DNA from: Novosphingobium nitrogenifigens DSM 19370 | GTDB taxonomy: Bacteria; Pseudomonadota; Alphaproteobacteria; Sphingomonadales; Sphingomonadaceae | Assembly: GCF_000192575.1 (NCBI RefSeq) | Contig: NZ_GL876933.1 | Span: 463,796-527,795, forward strand | Length of the DNA: 64,000 bases | Reading direction: 5' to 3' | Shown: piece by piece, positions 10,249-18,811 of the stretch | Position numbering within the stretch: the first letter of the stretch is position 1 | Layout of the letters: every line of letters begins with the position of its first letter | Position numbers and translations under genes: made by a program | The notes under the pieces: model-generated | Seen by the model: only the letters and a program-made list of their open reading frames with translations | Told to the model about the DNA's origin: nothing | Databases searched by the model: none

Positions 10249-13200
10249 GGAAAGCGCGCCCGAGCTAGATCGAGGACCTTCTGCTCCAGATCGTCAAGCT
10301 TTTCGACCGGAACGCCGATGCCCTTTTCGTCGCGCAGCACGTCGAAGAAATAGTCGTCGATCGCGTTGCGCATATTGTTCTGGGCCACATCGTTGGTCCA
10401 AACGCCAACGATGTGATGGGCTTTGACGATCGCGATGATGTCGAGCGCCACTTGCGCCGCGGCGTCCTGATCGATCGCCTCGCCATCCTCGCTGGACAAT
10501 TGGCCATCGAGCAAGCCGAAAAAGGCCTGCCCGTCGTCATCACCCTTAACCGCGTTGGGCACCAGCCGACCACGATCCTTGCGCGCCACCTTGCTGGCCA
10601 GATCGACGACACTGCCCAGGTATTCGCGCTCCGACAACCGCCGTTCGCGATAGGCGCGGATCGTCTCTTCCAGCAAATCGGAGAACTGGCGGTAAAATGC
10701 CGGATCTTCGTCCATTTTCTCGGTGATGGTGCGCCGGGTTGCGCTGGCGATCCGGTCCGCCTTCGATCCTTCCGACACTCCGTTTTCCTCAACCACCGCC
10801 TTCAGCGCCTCGGGATCGTTGATGTTCACCACCTCGATGATAGTTTCGGCGGGCAGGGCCACCACATGATCATCGAGCAGCTTCTGGATCTTCGGCTCGA
10901 ATTCCTTGATGTCGACGATTTCCTGGTACCGCAGCTGGACCGAGCGCCGCAGTTCCGAAAACTGCTTCCAGTCGCGCTTCATCGTGTCGATCTTGGCGTC
11001 ATCAAACACATCGAGGAACTTGTCCGACGACATGGCGATGTGCAGGCACCGGCCATAGGCCTTGAGCCGCTCATAGAAATCATGCCGGATCGCCTCATCG
11101 GCCAGGAAGCGTTCGAATTCCTCCATGTCCTTCTTGTTGCGGACGGATTTGAACAGATCCCAAAGCTGATCATGCAATTGCGGTAGCCGGCGGATCTCCT
11201 CACGCACATCGTGCACGGTGCCCGCCAGATCGCCGTCCTCGTAGCCATCAAACGCGCTATAGGTGGTCAGCGCGCTGTCCAACTCGCCCAGCAGGCCTTC
11301 ATAATCGATGATGAAGCCGAACTGCTTTTCAACGCCATCTTCTTCAAACAGGCGGTTCACGCGCGCGATCGCCTGAAGCAGATTGTGCTCTTTCAGCGGC
11401 TTGCAGACATAGAGCACCGTGTTGCGCGGGGCATCAAAGCCGGTCAGCAGCTTTGACACGACAATCAGGACTTCCGGATCGCCCGAGCCCTTGAAGGCAT
11501 CGATGATCTGCCGGTTATATTCCTCTTCGGTCTTGTGCTGGGCCATCTGCTGGTCCCAGAATTTGCGGACCAGATCCTTCGATTCCTTGTCGACCTCCTC
11601 GTTGCCCTCGTTGTCGTTGGGGGGCGACATGATGATCTCGCTGGTGACATGGCCGATATCGTCCAGCATCTCCTTGAACCGGATAGCCGCAGCCTTTGAC
11701 GGCGCGACCAACTGGGCCTTGAAGCCGGTTCCTTGCCAGTGCTGGCGATAGTGTTCCGAAATGTCATAGGCCTTCGCCCGGATCGCCTGGCCCGTCTTGG
11801 CCAGCGCGTCCATGCGCGAGAATTTCCGCTTCAGGTCGGCCTTTTGCTGATCGGTCAGCCCCTCGCTGATCTTTTCGAACCACTTGTCGATCACGGTGCC
11901 GGAAATCTGCTGCTCGACCATGCGGCCTTCATAGAGCAGCGGCACAACCGCCTCGTCGGCCACGGCCTCGTTGATGGCATATTTGTGGATCAAGCCGCCA
12001 AAGGTCGAAAGGGTGTTCTTGTCCTTCTTCAGCAGCGGCGTGCCGGTAAAGCCCAGATAACAGGCATTGGGGATCAGACGCCGCATCTTTGTGGCAAACT
12101 GGCTGTGCCCGCCCAGTTTGCCGGTCTGGGTGCGGTGGCTTTCATCCACCAGCACAAAGATATTCGCATCCTCGTCCGGCTGTGTGCTGCCGCGCAATGC
12201 GGTGTCAAACTTGTTGATGATGGTGGTGATCAGCGGTGTCTTGTGCTCGATCAGTTCCAGCAGGTTGGCGCCGGTCGTAGCCCGCACCGGTTCCATGTCG
12301 CAAGATTTGAACGTGCCCTTGATCTGCTTGTCGAGGTCATCCCGGTCGGTCACTATGATGATGCGCGGATTTACGATCGCCTTGTCCAGCGCCAGCGCGC
12401 GGCCCAGCATCACCATGGTCAGCGATTTGCCCGAACCCTGCGTGTGCCAGATCACCCCGCCCTTGCGCCGCACATCATCAATTTCGCGCTGCTTGACCCG
12501 CTCGACCGCCTTGCGAATGCCGAAAAACTGCTGGTGCCGGGCCACTTTGCGCACCCCGCCATCAAACACGGTAAAACGGCGGATCAGGTCCAACATCCGC
12601 TCCGGCCGACACAAGGCAAACAGCGCCCGGTCTTGCGCCGATACCGCGCGCGGCCCTTCGGCGGCCATGGCATCGAAATAGCGCCGCGCCCCGGCAAAAT
12701 CGCCCGAGAACACCGCAGCCTTTTCCACATCGGTCAGCGGCCGGTTGGCATAGGCAGCTACGGCTTCGTCGCTGTCCTCCTCATCGCGCCAGGTGCCCCA
12801 AAACTTCTGCGGCGTCCCCACGGTGGCATAGCGCGCATCGACCCGGTTCATCGTCAGCAGCAATTGCGCGAAGTGGAAAAGCTGCGGGATATTGTCTTCG
12901 CTCTGATAGCCGATCAGCTGACTGCCGGCCTTTTTCAGGCTCTCGGTCGGGCGCTTGTTCTCAATTACCAGCAGCGGGATGCCGTTGACGAAGGCCACGA
13001 TGTCGCATCGCTTGGTCTGGGTGCTGCCGCTGCGTTCCACGGAAAATTCGGCGGTGACGTGCAGCGCGTTGTTAGCCGGATTGTCCCAGTCGATGAAGCG
13101 GAACGAATAGCTTTTGGAATCGCCATCGATCGCCTTGGTGATCGTGGTGCCCAGCACCAGCGTGTCATAAATGTCCTGGTTGGTCGCTTTCAGACCCCGG

Positions 13201-13460
13201 ATACGGTCGGGTGTGGGCTTCAACCGGCGCAAAGCTTCATGCGCATCTTCCAGGTCAAACGGATATTCCCGCCCCCGATGGCTAAACCGGTTGATCCGCA
13301 TCAGGCTTTCCACCGCGATGTCATCCAGCACGACATTGCGCAGCCGATCCCCGCGCAATTCCAGCGCGCGAGCCTGCGACAGCGGAGCAAAGCCCAGCGC
13401 CACCAGCATTTGCAGGGCGGGGATCTGCGATTGATGCTTTTCGGCGGCCTCAAAACTCAC
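10245..13460 (-). CDS. hsdR: Type I restriction enzyme R subunit
   Basis: A 1071-residue ATP-dependent translocase and nuclease of a type I restriction-modification complex. The PD-(D/E)xK nuclease site is visible as D153 with E167-N-K169 (RCDIVAFVNGIPLLVIENKRP). Helicase motifs follow: Walker A QGSGKS at 341-346, DESH at 439-442, GFTGTP, and QAIARVNRLF as motif VI. The start is GTG with CGGAG about 8 bases upstream. It overlaps the stop of a short upstream frame (GTGA) and overlaps the metallopeptidase start by 4 bases. A hairpin and 141 bases separate it from the DUF3800 gene, so it may have partly separate expression. Confidence 0.95.
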   Translation of the reverse strand: MSFEAAEKHQSQIPALQMLVALGFAPLSQARALELRGDRLRNVVLDDIAVESLMRINRFSHRGREYPFDLEDAHEALRRLKPTPDRIRGLKATNQDIYDTLVLGTTITKAIDGDSKSYSFRFIDWDNPANNALHVTAEFSVERSGSTQTKRCDIVAFVNGIPLLVIENKRPTESLKKAGSQLIGYQSEDNIPQLFHFAQLLLTMNRVDARYATVGTPQKFWGTWRDEEDSDEAVAAYANRPLTDVEKAAVFSGDFAGARRYFDAMAAEGPRAVSAQDRALFALCRPERMLDLIRRFTVFDGGVRKVARHQQFFGIRKAVERVKQREIDDVRRKGGVIWHTQGSGKSLTMVMLGRALALDKAIVNPRIIIVTDRDDLDKQIKGTFKSCDMEPVRATTGANLLELIEHKTPLITTIINKFDTALRGSTQPDEDANIFVLVDESHRTQTGKLGGHSQFATKMRRLIPNACYLGFTGTPLLKKDKNTLSTFGGLIHKYAINEAVADEAVVPLLYEGRMVEQQISGTVIDKWFEKISEGLTDQQKADLKRKFSRMDALAKTGQAIRAKAYDISEHYRQHWQGTGFKAQLVAPSKAAAIRFKEMLDDIGHVTSEIIMSPPNDNEGNEEVDKESKDLVRKFWDQQMAQHKTEEEYNRQIIDAFKGSGDPEVLIVVSKLLTGFDAPRNTVLYVCKPLKEHNLLQAIARVNRLFEEDGVEKQFGFIIDYEGLLGELDSALTTYSAFDGYEDGDLAGTVHDVREEIRRLPQLHDQLWDLFKSVRNKKDMEEFERFLADEAIRHDFYERLKAYGRCLHIAMSSDKFLDVFDDAKIDTMKRDWKQFSELRRSVQLRYQEIVDIKEFEPKIQKLLDDHVVALPAETIIEVVNINDPEALKAVVEENGVSEGSKADRIASATRRTITEKMDEDPAFYRQFSDLLEETIRAYRERRLSEREYLGSVVDLASKVARKDRGRLVPNAVKGDDDGQAFFGLLDGQLSSEDGEAIDQDAAAQVALDIIAIVKAHHIVGVWTNDVAQNNMRNAIDDYFFDVLRDEKGIGVPVEKLDDLEQKVLDLARARFP

Positions 13461-13513
13461 GGCAAAAACTCCGAAGCGGGAAAGTGATTGAAATTTTCAT
13501 GAGTCTGGGCCAT
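13457..13513 (-). CDS. Possible 18-residue leader peptide coupled to hsdR
   Basis: An ATG at 13513 (minus strand) preceded by GGTGAG opens an 18-codon frame (MAQTHENFNHFPASEFLP) whose TGA overlaps the hsdR GTG start as GTGA. A ribosome finishing it would be placed on the hsdR start. No homolog is known to me. It could equally be a chance frame, but the good ribosome site and exact stop/start overlap make it worth listing. Confidence 0.3.
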   Translation of the reverse strand: MAQTHENFNHFPASEFLP

Positions 13514-13549
13514 ATGCTCACCCAAGGATTGGGCTTTTCCCGGTCGACG

Positions 13550-13578
13550 AAAGGGTTCTGGAGCTTCCGGAGCCCTTT
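13550..13578. terminator. Hairpin between the DUF3800 gene and hsdR
   Basis: Arms at 13550-13562 and 13566-13578 pair over 13 positions with two wobble pairs and a 3-base loop. On the plus strand it is followed by TGTTTT. On the minus strand, the operon strand, it is followed only by CG, so it may be a weak attenuator or a bidirectional terminator remnant. Confidence 0.4.
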
Positions 13579-13601
13579 TGTTTTGCCTGCAGGACAAAGC
13601 G

Positions 13602-14333
13602 TTACGGGAAGCATTTCAACCCTCCCAGCTTCGGTTTGATGATGTCGAACGCGCGGTTGGCCTGGTCCGGGCGGAGCACCGACAGGCCGATGGGCCGCGC
13701 CGTCAACTCGGCCAGTTGCAACCCGGTCGAATTGGCTGCCTTGGACATAAACACAGGCTGGAAGTCGAAGCGGCTGAAATCGCAGCGCTGATGCCCCCAT
13801 TGCTTGCCGTTGGTTGCGATCCGGCGGAACTCCAACTCCAGTTCGCCGTCTTCTTTCGGCCCCCGGCTTTCAAACACCACATGGATGGTCTTGCCGTGCT
13901 CGCCATAACGGGTGAGCATCCGGTGCAGCCGCTCCATGCAAAAATGCATCGCGATTTCATACGGGTTCCACGGATCGGCATAGCGCTCGCGGTGGCGCTG
14001 TTTGTCGATCACGGCGGCGAAAATGCCGATCGGGGCGGTCTCGATCAGGGTATTGAGCCCATCCATAAACCTTTGGCGCAAATCGCGATCCGTGCGCAAA
14101 AGGCCGAAAGGCCCGGTGGTCTTGCGGATCTCGTGCTCGTGCAACACGACCGCATCATGCCCCCAGATATCGAACTTGAAGGCCTGCATCGCCGGCACGA
14201 CTTGCGCCATGTAATCCGCCTTGCGGACAACACAGAACGACAGCGCAAACACGGGATATTGCGCGTCGATATTGACCATCCCGTGGTCGCCGCTTTCGTC
14301 GGCATAGACGATGAAGTCCGAAAAATCAGGCAT
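13602..14333 (-). CDS. DUF3800 domain protein
   Basis: A 243-residue protein opening with FIVYADESGDHG, the acidic motif that defines DUF3800, a family with an RNase H-like fold often found in defence loci. Other conserved parts are VVLHEHEIRKTTGPFG, FAAVIDKQRH and VVFESRGPKEDGELELEFRRI. I chose the ATG at 14333 because it overlaps the HAD stop by 8 bases, as elsewhere in this operon; a longer open frame upstream is not needed. It sits between HAD and hsdR in the type I operon. The family's biochemical activity is not established; a nuclease role is inferred from the fold. Confidence 0.8.
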   Translation of the reverse strand: MPDFSDFIVYADESGDHGMVNIDAQYPVFALSFCVVRKADYMAQVVPAMQAFKFDIWGHDAVVLHEHEIRKTTGPFGLLRTDRDLRQRFMDGLNTLIETAPIGIFAAVIDKQRHRERYADPWNPYEIAMHFCMERLHRMLTRYGEHGKTIHVVFESRGPKEDGELELEFRRIATNGKQWGHQRCDFSRFDFQPVFMSKAANSTGLQLAELTARPIGLSVLRPDQANRAFDIIKPKLGGLKCFP

Positions 14334-15162
14334 TCGGACGATACCCGTATTTCCGGGCGATCCGGCCGATGATGCCCTTGACGATGATGTCGAGCTGCGA
14401 CTTTTCCTGATAATCCGCAGGTGCCACAAACTCGACCCGGCTATCGGAAATCAGCGAGTGGATCTTGTTCAGGTCACGGTCGGTACGGTTCGGATCATAG
14501 ACCGCGACAGGATGCCCACCCTGATAGCTCAGCATTTTCATCGTCGGGATATCGGTGTCGCCATCGCCCAGAAAGATCATGCGGTCGAACGGCACAGGGC
14601 GCTCATTCAGCGGCATGAACTTGTTGATCGAAGCGTTGTCCCAGTGGTTGTCGATCCCCTTGTTGATGCGAAACAGGTACTGGGTTTTGGTGGTGTAGTT
14701 GATGCCCACACCGGGCCACTTCGCCACCCCATCGATATAGATGAACTTGGAGGCGAAAACCTGCCGGAAGGCATCTCGGATCTGGCAGCCGTCAATCATC
14801 TCCTGAATGCCGGACGAAATGATGTAGTGCTCCAGAGCGAGACCTCGATCGGCGGCATGGGCATTGATGCGGCTGAACCATTCGCCATTGGCCAGGCCCG
14901 GAAACAGCGGGGCCTCTTTTCCATGGGCCTTCAGGTCATTGCCCTTGATCTCGACGCCACATTCCCGCGCCTTTTCGAGCATCAGGTGCATGTAAACGAG
15001 GATTTCATCAGCATCGTGGGCCTTGGTCCGCGCCTTCACCTCGTCCCAAAACTCGGAAGTCGACATACCGATATTGGGGATGAAGGTGGTTTCCTGCAGG
15101 TTGCCCCGCGCCAGCGTGCCATCGAAATCATAGATGATCGCAGTGCGTTTCAGCTCAGACAT
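14326..15162 (-). CDS. HAD-superfamily hydrolase
   Basis: A 278-residue phosphatase-like protein. HAD motif I is IIYDFDGTLARG near residues 9-20 (nucleophile Asp then Asp two residues later). Motif II is probably the YIISSGIQEM segment, and motif IV is FLGDGDTDIPTMKML. It lacks a signal peptide. It overlaps the hsdS stop and the DUF3800 start by 8 bases each, so it is locked into the type I operon between specificity and restriction genes. It might act on a phosphorylated nucleotide or on DNA/RNA ends, but this is speculation; the family covers many small phospho-substrates. Confidence 0.85.
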   Translation of the reverse strand: MSELKRTAIIYDFDGTLARGNLQETTFIPNIGMSTSEFWDEVKARTKAHDADEILVYMHLMLEKARECGVEIKGNDLKAHGKEAPLFPGLANGEWFSRINAHAADRGLALEHYIISSGIQEMIDGCQIRDAFRQVFASKFIYIDGVAKWPGVGINYTTKTQYLFRINKGIDNHWDNASINKFMPLNERPVPFDRMIFLGDGDTDIPTMKMLSYQGGHPVAVYDPNRTDRDLNKIHSLISDSRVEFVAPADYQEKSQLDIIVKGIIGRIARKYGYRPNA

Positions 15163-16378
15163 TGGCAGTCTCCAGATCAGGTTGCACGGCCCACTCGCCC
15201 GTCAGCAGCTTCTGCATCAGGCCGCGCTTTTGGCGCGTGAGGGCGGCGATTTCGCGGTCGATGGCGTCGAGTTCCCGGCGCGAGGTTTCGATGATGGCTG
15301 CGATCGCCTTCTGCTCTTTCGGGTCGAGTGGCAGATGCAACTTGCCTTCCAGAAAGCGCTTGTTGGTGATGGCGATTGTGTTTTTCGCGCCTTTTTGTAC
15401 CAGCGGGTTGAGGTAGTTTTTCACCGCCAGTGGTGCTTCGAAATGCGCTTCCAGCAGCACACCGAGTTCGCGCCTGATCGGGGTGAACACGCCATAGAGC
15501 GGTGACACGATCACGGGATGCTTGACCTGGCTCTGTTTGATGATGCCCAGAGGGAAATCGCCTGTCGGACTCTTGGTATAGACGATGTCCCCTGGTAGCA
15601 CCCGATTGTAGTGGTCAGTGCTGGCCGCCGCGAAAGAGCGGCCCAAATGTTCAATCTGGTTGATCAACCCCTTGTGGACCGAGACGGAATAAACCTCTTC
15701 GGTGCCGGTGCTGGCCTCACCATGCTCGGTCAGAACATCGGACAGCTGAACTTCGCGCCAATGTCCGGCAAAGCCGGGTAGACGCCGCTTGCCGGTCACA
15801 ACCTGTGTTCGCAGCCAGTTGCGCAGCCTTTCCTTGGCCTTGCGCAGGGCGGAGAGCTTTTCTAGGCCCAAGTCCCAAGTCCGCAGGATCGCCGCGATCT
15901 TGCGCTGCTCGGGGAGCGGCATTCGGGGAATGCGGATTTCACGAACAAGCTCAGCGCTAAGGTTGTCTTGTCCTCCGGAGTTAGAAAGCGCTCGAATTTT
16001 TTCGTAATCGTATTGCAGCGAATAGAACAAAAAATCAACCGAATAGCTCGGGTCCGGCAGAATTGCAGCGCATGCTTGATTCGTTGCAGCATCCATTTGA
16101 AGGATGCCCACCTGCCCCCTTGTCTTACCTTGGCCGTATAGGGCCATCAGCAGCGTCCCCGCCGGGAAAATTTTCGCTGCGGAGTTTTCCAAGCCAATAT
16201 GTGTAATGCGCTCTTTAGAGCCAGTGATTCTTGAATAATTGACCTCTGAAGTTGTCACCCACGGGATCGTACCATCAACCCAATATGCAGGAGTTTTTCG
16301 GTCCGGCGTCCCACCAGACTTGATAGTCGCGATCTTACCAAGCGCGATTTGCGGCCATCTCCGATCCGCATCACGCAT
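15155..16378 (-). CDS. hsdS: Type I specificity subunit, full length
   Basis: A 407-residue DNA-recognition subunit with two target-recognition domains. TRD1 spans about residues 5-170 (RWPQIALGKIATIKSGGTPDRKTPAYW to IRIPRMPLPEQRKIAAIL), followed by the first coiled-coil spacer. TRD2 runs from HWREVQLSDVLTEHGEAS to LHLPLDPKEQKAIAAII, followed by the second spacer (ETSRRELDAIDREIAALTRQKRGLMQKLLTGE). It overlaps hsdM by 8 bases. The two TRDs differ, so the target should be asymmetric and bipartite. It probably delivers specificity to the M2S1 methyltransferase. Confidence 0.92.
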   Translation of the reverse strand: MRDADRRWPQIALGKIATIKSGGTPDRKTPAYWVDGTIPWVTTSEVNYSRITGSKERITHIGLENSAAKIFPAGTLLMALYGQGKTRGQVGILQMDAATNQACAAILPDPSYSVDFLFYSLQYDYEKIRALSNSGGQDNLSAELVREIRIPRMPLPEQRKIAAILRTWDLGLEKLSALRKAKERLRNWLRTQVVTGKRRLPGFAGHWREVQLSDVLTEHGEASTGTEEVYSVSVHKGLINQIEHLGRSFAAASTDHYNRVLPGDIVYTKSPTGDFPLGIIKQSQVKHPVIVSPLYGVFTPIRRELGVLLEAHFEAPLAVKNYLNPLVQKGAKNTIAITNKRFLEGKLHLPLDPKEQKAIAAIIETSRRELDAIDREIAALTRQKRGLMQKLLTGEWAVQPDLETANV

Positions 16379-17894
16379 TGACGCCCAGCTCCTTCAGATA
16401 AGCCTGCATCTGCGCGCGCACCGTGGCCAGTTCGCCCTCGATCCGGTCAATGTCCGCCTGCACCGCCGCGACATCAATCTCCTCCTCGGCCTCGAACGTA
16501 TCGACATAGCGAGGGATGTTCAGATTGAAGTCGTTCTCGGCAATCTCCTGCAGGCTTGCGCGGTGGGAATATTTCGGCTCCTCGGCGCGGGCGCGATAGG
16601 TCTCGACGATATGATCGATGTGCCCCTCGTCCAGCAGGTTCTGGGTCTTGCCGGGGGTGCAATCGCGGCTTGCATCGATGAACAGCACATCGCGCCGATC
16701 CGCGTTCGCGCCGCCTTCCTCGCGGCTGCGGTCAAACACCAGAATGGCCACAGGAATGCCGGTGGTAGTGAACAGATTGGCGGGCAGGCCGATCACCGCG
16801 TCGAGCAGGTTTTCCTCGATCAGTGCCTTGCGGATCGTCCCTTCGCCGCCGCCACGGAACAGCACGCCATGCGGCACGATCACGGCCACGCGCCCGGTCT
16901 GGCGCTTGGCGATCTCGATCATGTGGCTGATAAAGCCATAGTCGCCCTTGGACTTGGGCGGAATGCCGCGCCAGAACCGCTTGAACGGATCGTCGCCCGC
17001 ATGTTCCGCGCCCCACTTGTCGAGGCTGAACGGCGGGTTGGCCAGCACCACGTCAAACTTCATCAGGTGGTCGCCCTCGACCAGCGCCGGGCTGTTGAGC
17101 GTGTCGCACCATTCGATGCGCGCGGCATCCTTGGCGTGCAAGAACATGTTCATCCGCGCCAGCGCCCAGGTCGCCCCGTTCACTTCCTGCCCATAGAGCG
17201 CGAAATTGTCAGACCCCACCTGCTGCGACGCCTGAATGAGCAGCGAGCCGGAACCACAGGCCGGATCGCAGATCGTGTTGCCAGGCTGCGGATTGGCGAG
17301 CCGCGCCAACAGGCCCGACACGGCGGACGGGGTGTAGAACTCTCCCGCCTTCTTGCCCGCGTCCGACGCAAAGCGCGAAATCAGGTAGATGTAGCATTCG
17401 CCAATGATGTCTTCCGACACGCGCGAGGGGCGCAGGTCGAGCGCGGGCTTGGCGAAATCTTCCAGCAGGTTTTTCAGGCGGCGGTTGCGATCTTTCACCC
17501 GGCCCAGATTGGATTCCGAGTTGAAGTCGATGTTACGGAACACGCCTTCCAGCTTTGCGATATTGGTGCTTTCGATGGCTTCGAGCGCCTCGTTGATCAG
17601 CTCCCCGATGTTCGCCTCGTTGCGGCGCTCGTGCAGGTCATAGAAGCTGGCGCCTTCGGGCAGGACGAAGCGTTCGCGCTCAAGCCGGCGGCGAATGCGG
17701 GCTTCATCGCCGCCAAACTGCTGGCGATAGCTTTCCACATGCTCGTTCCATTGGTCCGAGATGTATTTCAGGAACAGCATCACAAGGATGTAATCCTTGT
17801 ACTGCCCGGCATCGACCGCGCCACGAAACGTGTCGCACGCCGCCCAGGCCGTCTGGTTGACCTGCTGTTGAATCTGTTGGTCGGTCATGGTCAA
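16371..17894 (-). CDS. hsdM: Type I DNA methyltransferase subunit
   Basis: A 507-residue N6-adenine methyltransferase. The N-terminal HsdM helical domain is clear (VNQTAWAACDTFRGAVDAGQYKDYILVMLFLKYISDQW). The AdoMet site is DPACGSG at residues 210-216, and the catalytic NPPF motif is at 286-289. The C-terminus ends in a helical tail (AVQADIDRIEGELATVRAQMQAYLKEL) that in this family contacts HsdS. The start overlaps the stop of the upstream half-HsdS gene by 4 bases, and its stop overlaps the full-length hsdS start by 8 bases. It methylates the host target to protect it from the HsdR-containing complex. Confidence 0.95.
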   Translation of the reverse strand: MTMTDQQIQQQVNQTAWAACDTFRGAVDAGQYKDYILVMLFLKYISDQWNEHVESYRQQFGGDEARIRRRLERERFVLPEGASFYDLHERRNEANIGELINEALEAIESTNIAKLEGVFRNIDFNSESNLGRVKDRNRRLKNLLEDFAKPALDLRPSRVSEDIIGECYIYLISRFASDAGKKAGEFYTPSAVSGLLARLANPQPGNTICDPACGSGSLLIQASQQVGSDNFALYGQEVNGATWALARMNMFLHAKDAARIEWCDTLNSPALVEGDHLMKFDVVLANPPFSLDKWGAEHAGDDPFKRFWRGIPPKSKGDYGFISHMIEIAKRQTGRVAVIVPHGVLFRGGGEGTIRKALIEENLLDAVIGLPANLFTTTGIPVAILVFDRSREEGGANADRRDVLFIDASRDCTPGKTQNLLDEGHIDHIVETYRARAEEPKYSHRASLQEIAENDFNLNIPRYVDTFEAEEEIDVAAVQADIDRIEGELATVRAQMQAYLKELGVNA

Positions 17895-18481
17895 AGGCCT
17901 TTCTGCTGGGCACCGGCTTGCGCAAGATCGGCAAGCACACGGCCGGTGAATTGGGTTCGCCTTTCGGCAAGCTGATGAAGCAGCGCCGCTTCCTTGTTCG
18001 CCAATCGGGCGATTTCGACAATGGCGCGCTGCGTTGAGAGGTCGGGGACGGGGATCGTGATGCCCTCAAGGCTGCCCTTGGGGATCATGCGCAGGCTTTG
18101 CCCCTGCGCTTCGGCATCGATCTGGCGCTGGGCATCGGGCTGGTTGATCGCCCAGGCGAGATAGTCTGGCGTAACAAGGTCAAGAGATGGGCGCAGGATG
18201 ATCAAGGGCAGCAGCGCCACGATGGGCTCAGCCATTTCCCCGCTGACAACATAGCCAAAATTCGGCTGCCCCCGAGACCGGAACACGACATCGCCGGGCT
18301 GCAACGCATAACGGTCAACCTGCAAATCCAGATTGAAGCGCTGCACCCCCGCCATGTCGATGGAGCCATCCTCACGCAGATCGCGCAACTGCATGGCCAG
18401 TTGCCCCACATCGGGCTGCGGATCGAGTTTGCCTCGAACCGTGAACCCGGATTGGAATTGGCAGATGGCATCGAGGCGCAT
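17891..18481 (-). CDS. Half-length HsdS-like protein with one recognition domain
   Basis: A 196-residue protein resembling a single TRD plus one helical spacer of a type I specificity subunit. It opens MRLDAICQFQSGFTVRGKL, has a central YALQPGDVVFRSRGQPNFGYVV segment, and ends IPVPDLSTQRAIVEIARLANKEAALLHQLAERRTQFTGRVLADLAQ, a typical TRD end and coiled-coil spacer. AGAGGAA precedes the ATG. It is first in the operon and overlaps hsdM by 4 bases. Half-size S subunits are known to dimerise and give functional methyltransferases with symmetric targets, so it may supply a second specificity or modulate the full-length HsdS. It shows no internal stop or frameshift. Confidence 0.78.
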   Translation of the reverse strand: MRLDAICQFQSGFTVRGKLDPQPDVGQLAMQLRDLREDGSIDMAGVQRFNLDLQVDRYALQPGDVVFRSRGQPNFGYVVSGEMAEPIVALLPLIILRPSLDLVTPDYLAWAINQPDAQRQIDAEAQGQSLRMIPKGSLEGITIPVPDLSTQRAIVEIARLANKEAALLHQLAERRTQFTGRVLADLAQAGAQQKGL

Positions 18482-18811
18482 AAAATTCCTCTGTAGAACC
18501 CGCCACAGCGTATGAATGATTCGTGGCGCAGGCGCAAGTTTGAAATGCTGTAGAGCGATCTACAGCGATATTTTTTCAAATCTGATGGCTCGCCGCGTGA
18601 CATGCGCCGCCAAATCTGCCATGCTCTCCGCATTGCCGCGAAAAAGGCGGCAGCGGGGCGTGGTAACCCCGACTGCGACGGAACCTTGGTCAGCTATGCT
18701 GGCCGGGTCGCCGTCGGTCATGTCCAGAGCGCAAGCTTAAAGCCGGCGGCGCACTGGACTCCGTCTCGGTGTTACCACGGCCCGGCTCTCAGCATTGAGG
18801 TGGGCAAGGGC
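18482..18811. promoter_or_regulatory. Divergent intergenic region with a TGTAGA palindrome
   Basis: These 330 bases lie between the head of the restriction operon (minus) and an exported-protein gene (plus). The main structure is the perfect 8-base inverted repeat GCTGTAGA-GCGA-TCTACAGC at 18547-18566. A second CTGTAGA half-site sits at about 18490, next to the ribosome site of the half-HsdS gene. AT-rich sequence (18567-18578) follows the palindrome. This looks like an operator controlling the restriction operon, but I cannot name the regulator. The rest of the stretch, about 18600-18811, shows no convincing gene. Confidence 0.5.

Noticed and set aside
18485..18505. Possible second copy of the tRNA-Gly 3' end (GAACCCGCC)
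   Set aside because: Only nine bases match and the flanks differ; this is not an att duplicate.
18602..18811. N-terminal extension of the ankyrin-like exported protein
   Set aside because: The extension would bury the signal peptide, which starts naturally at 18812.
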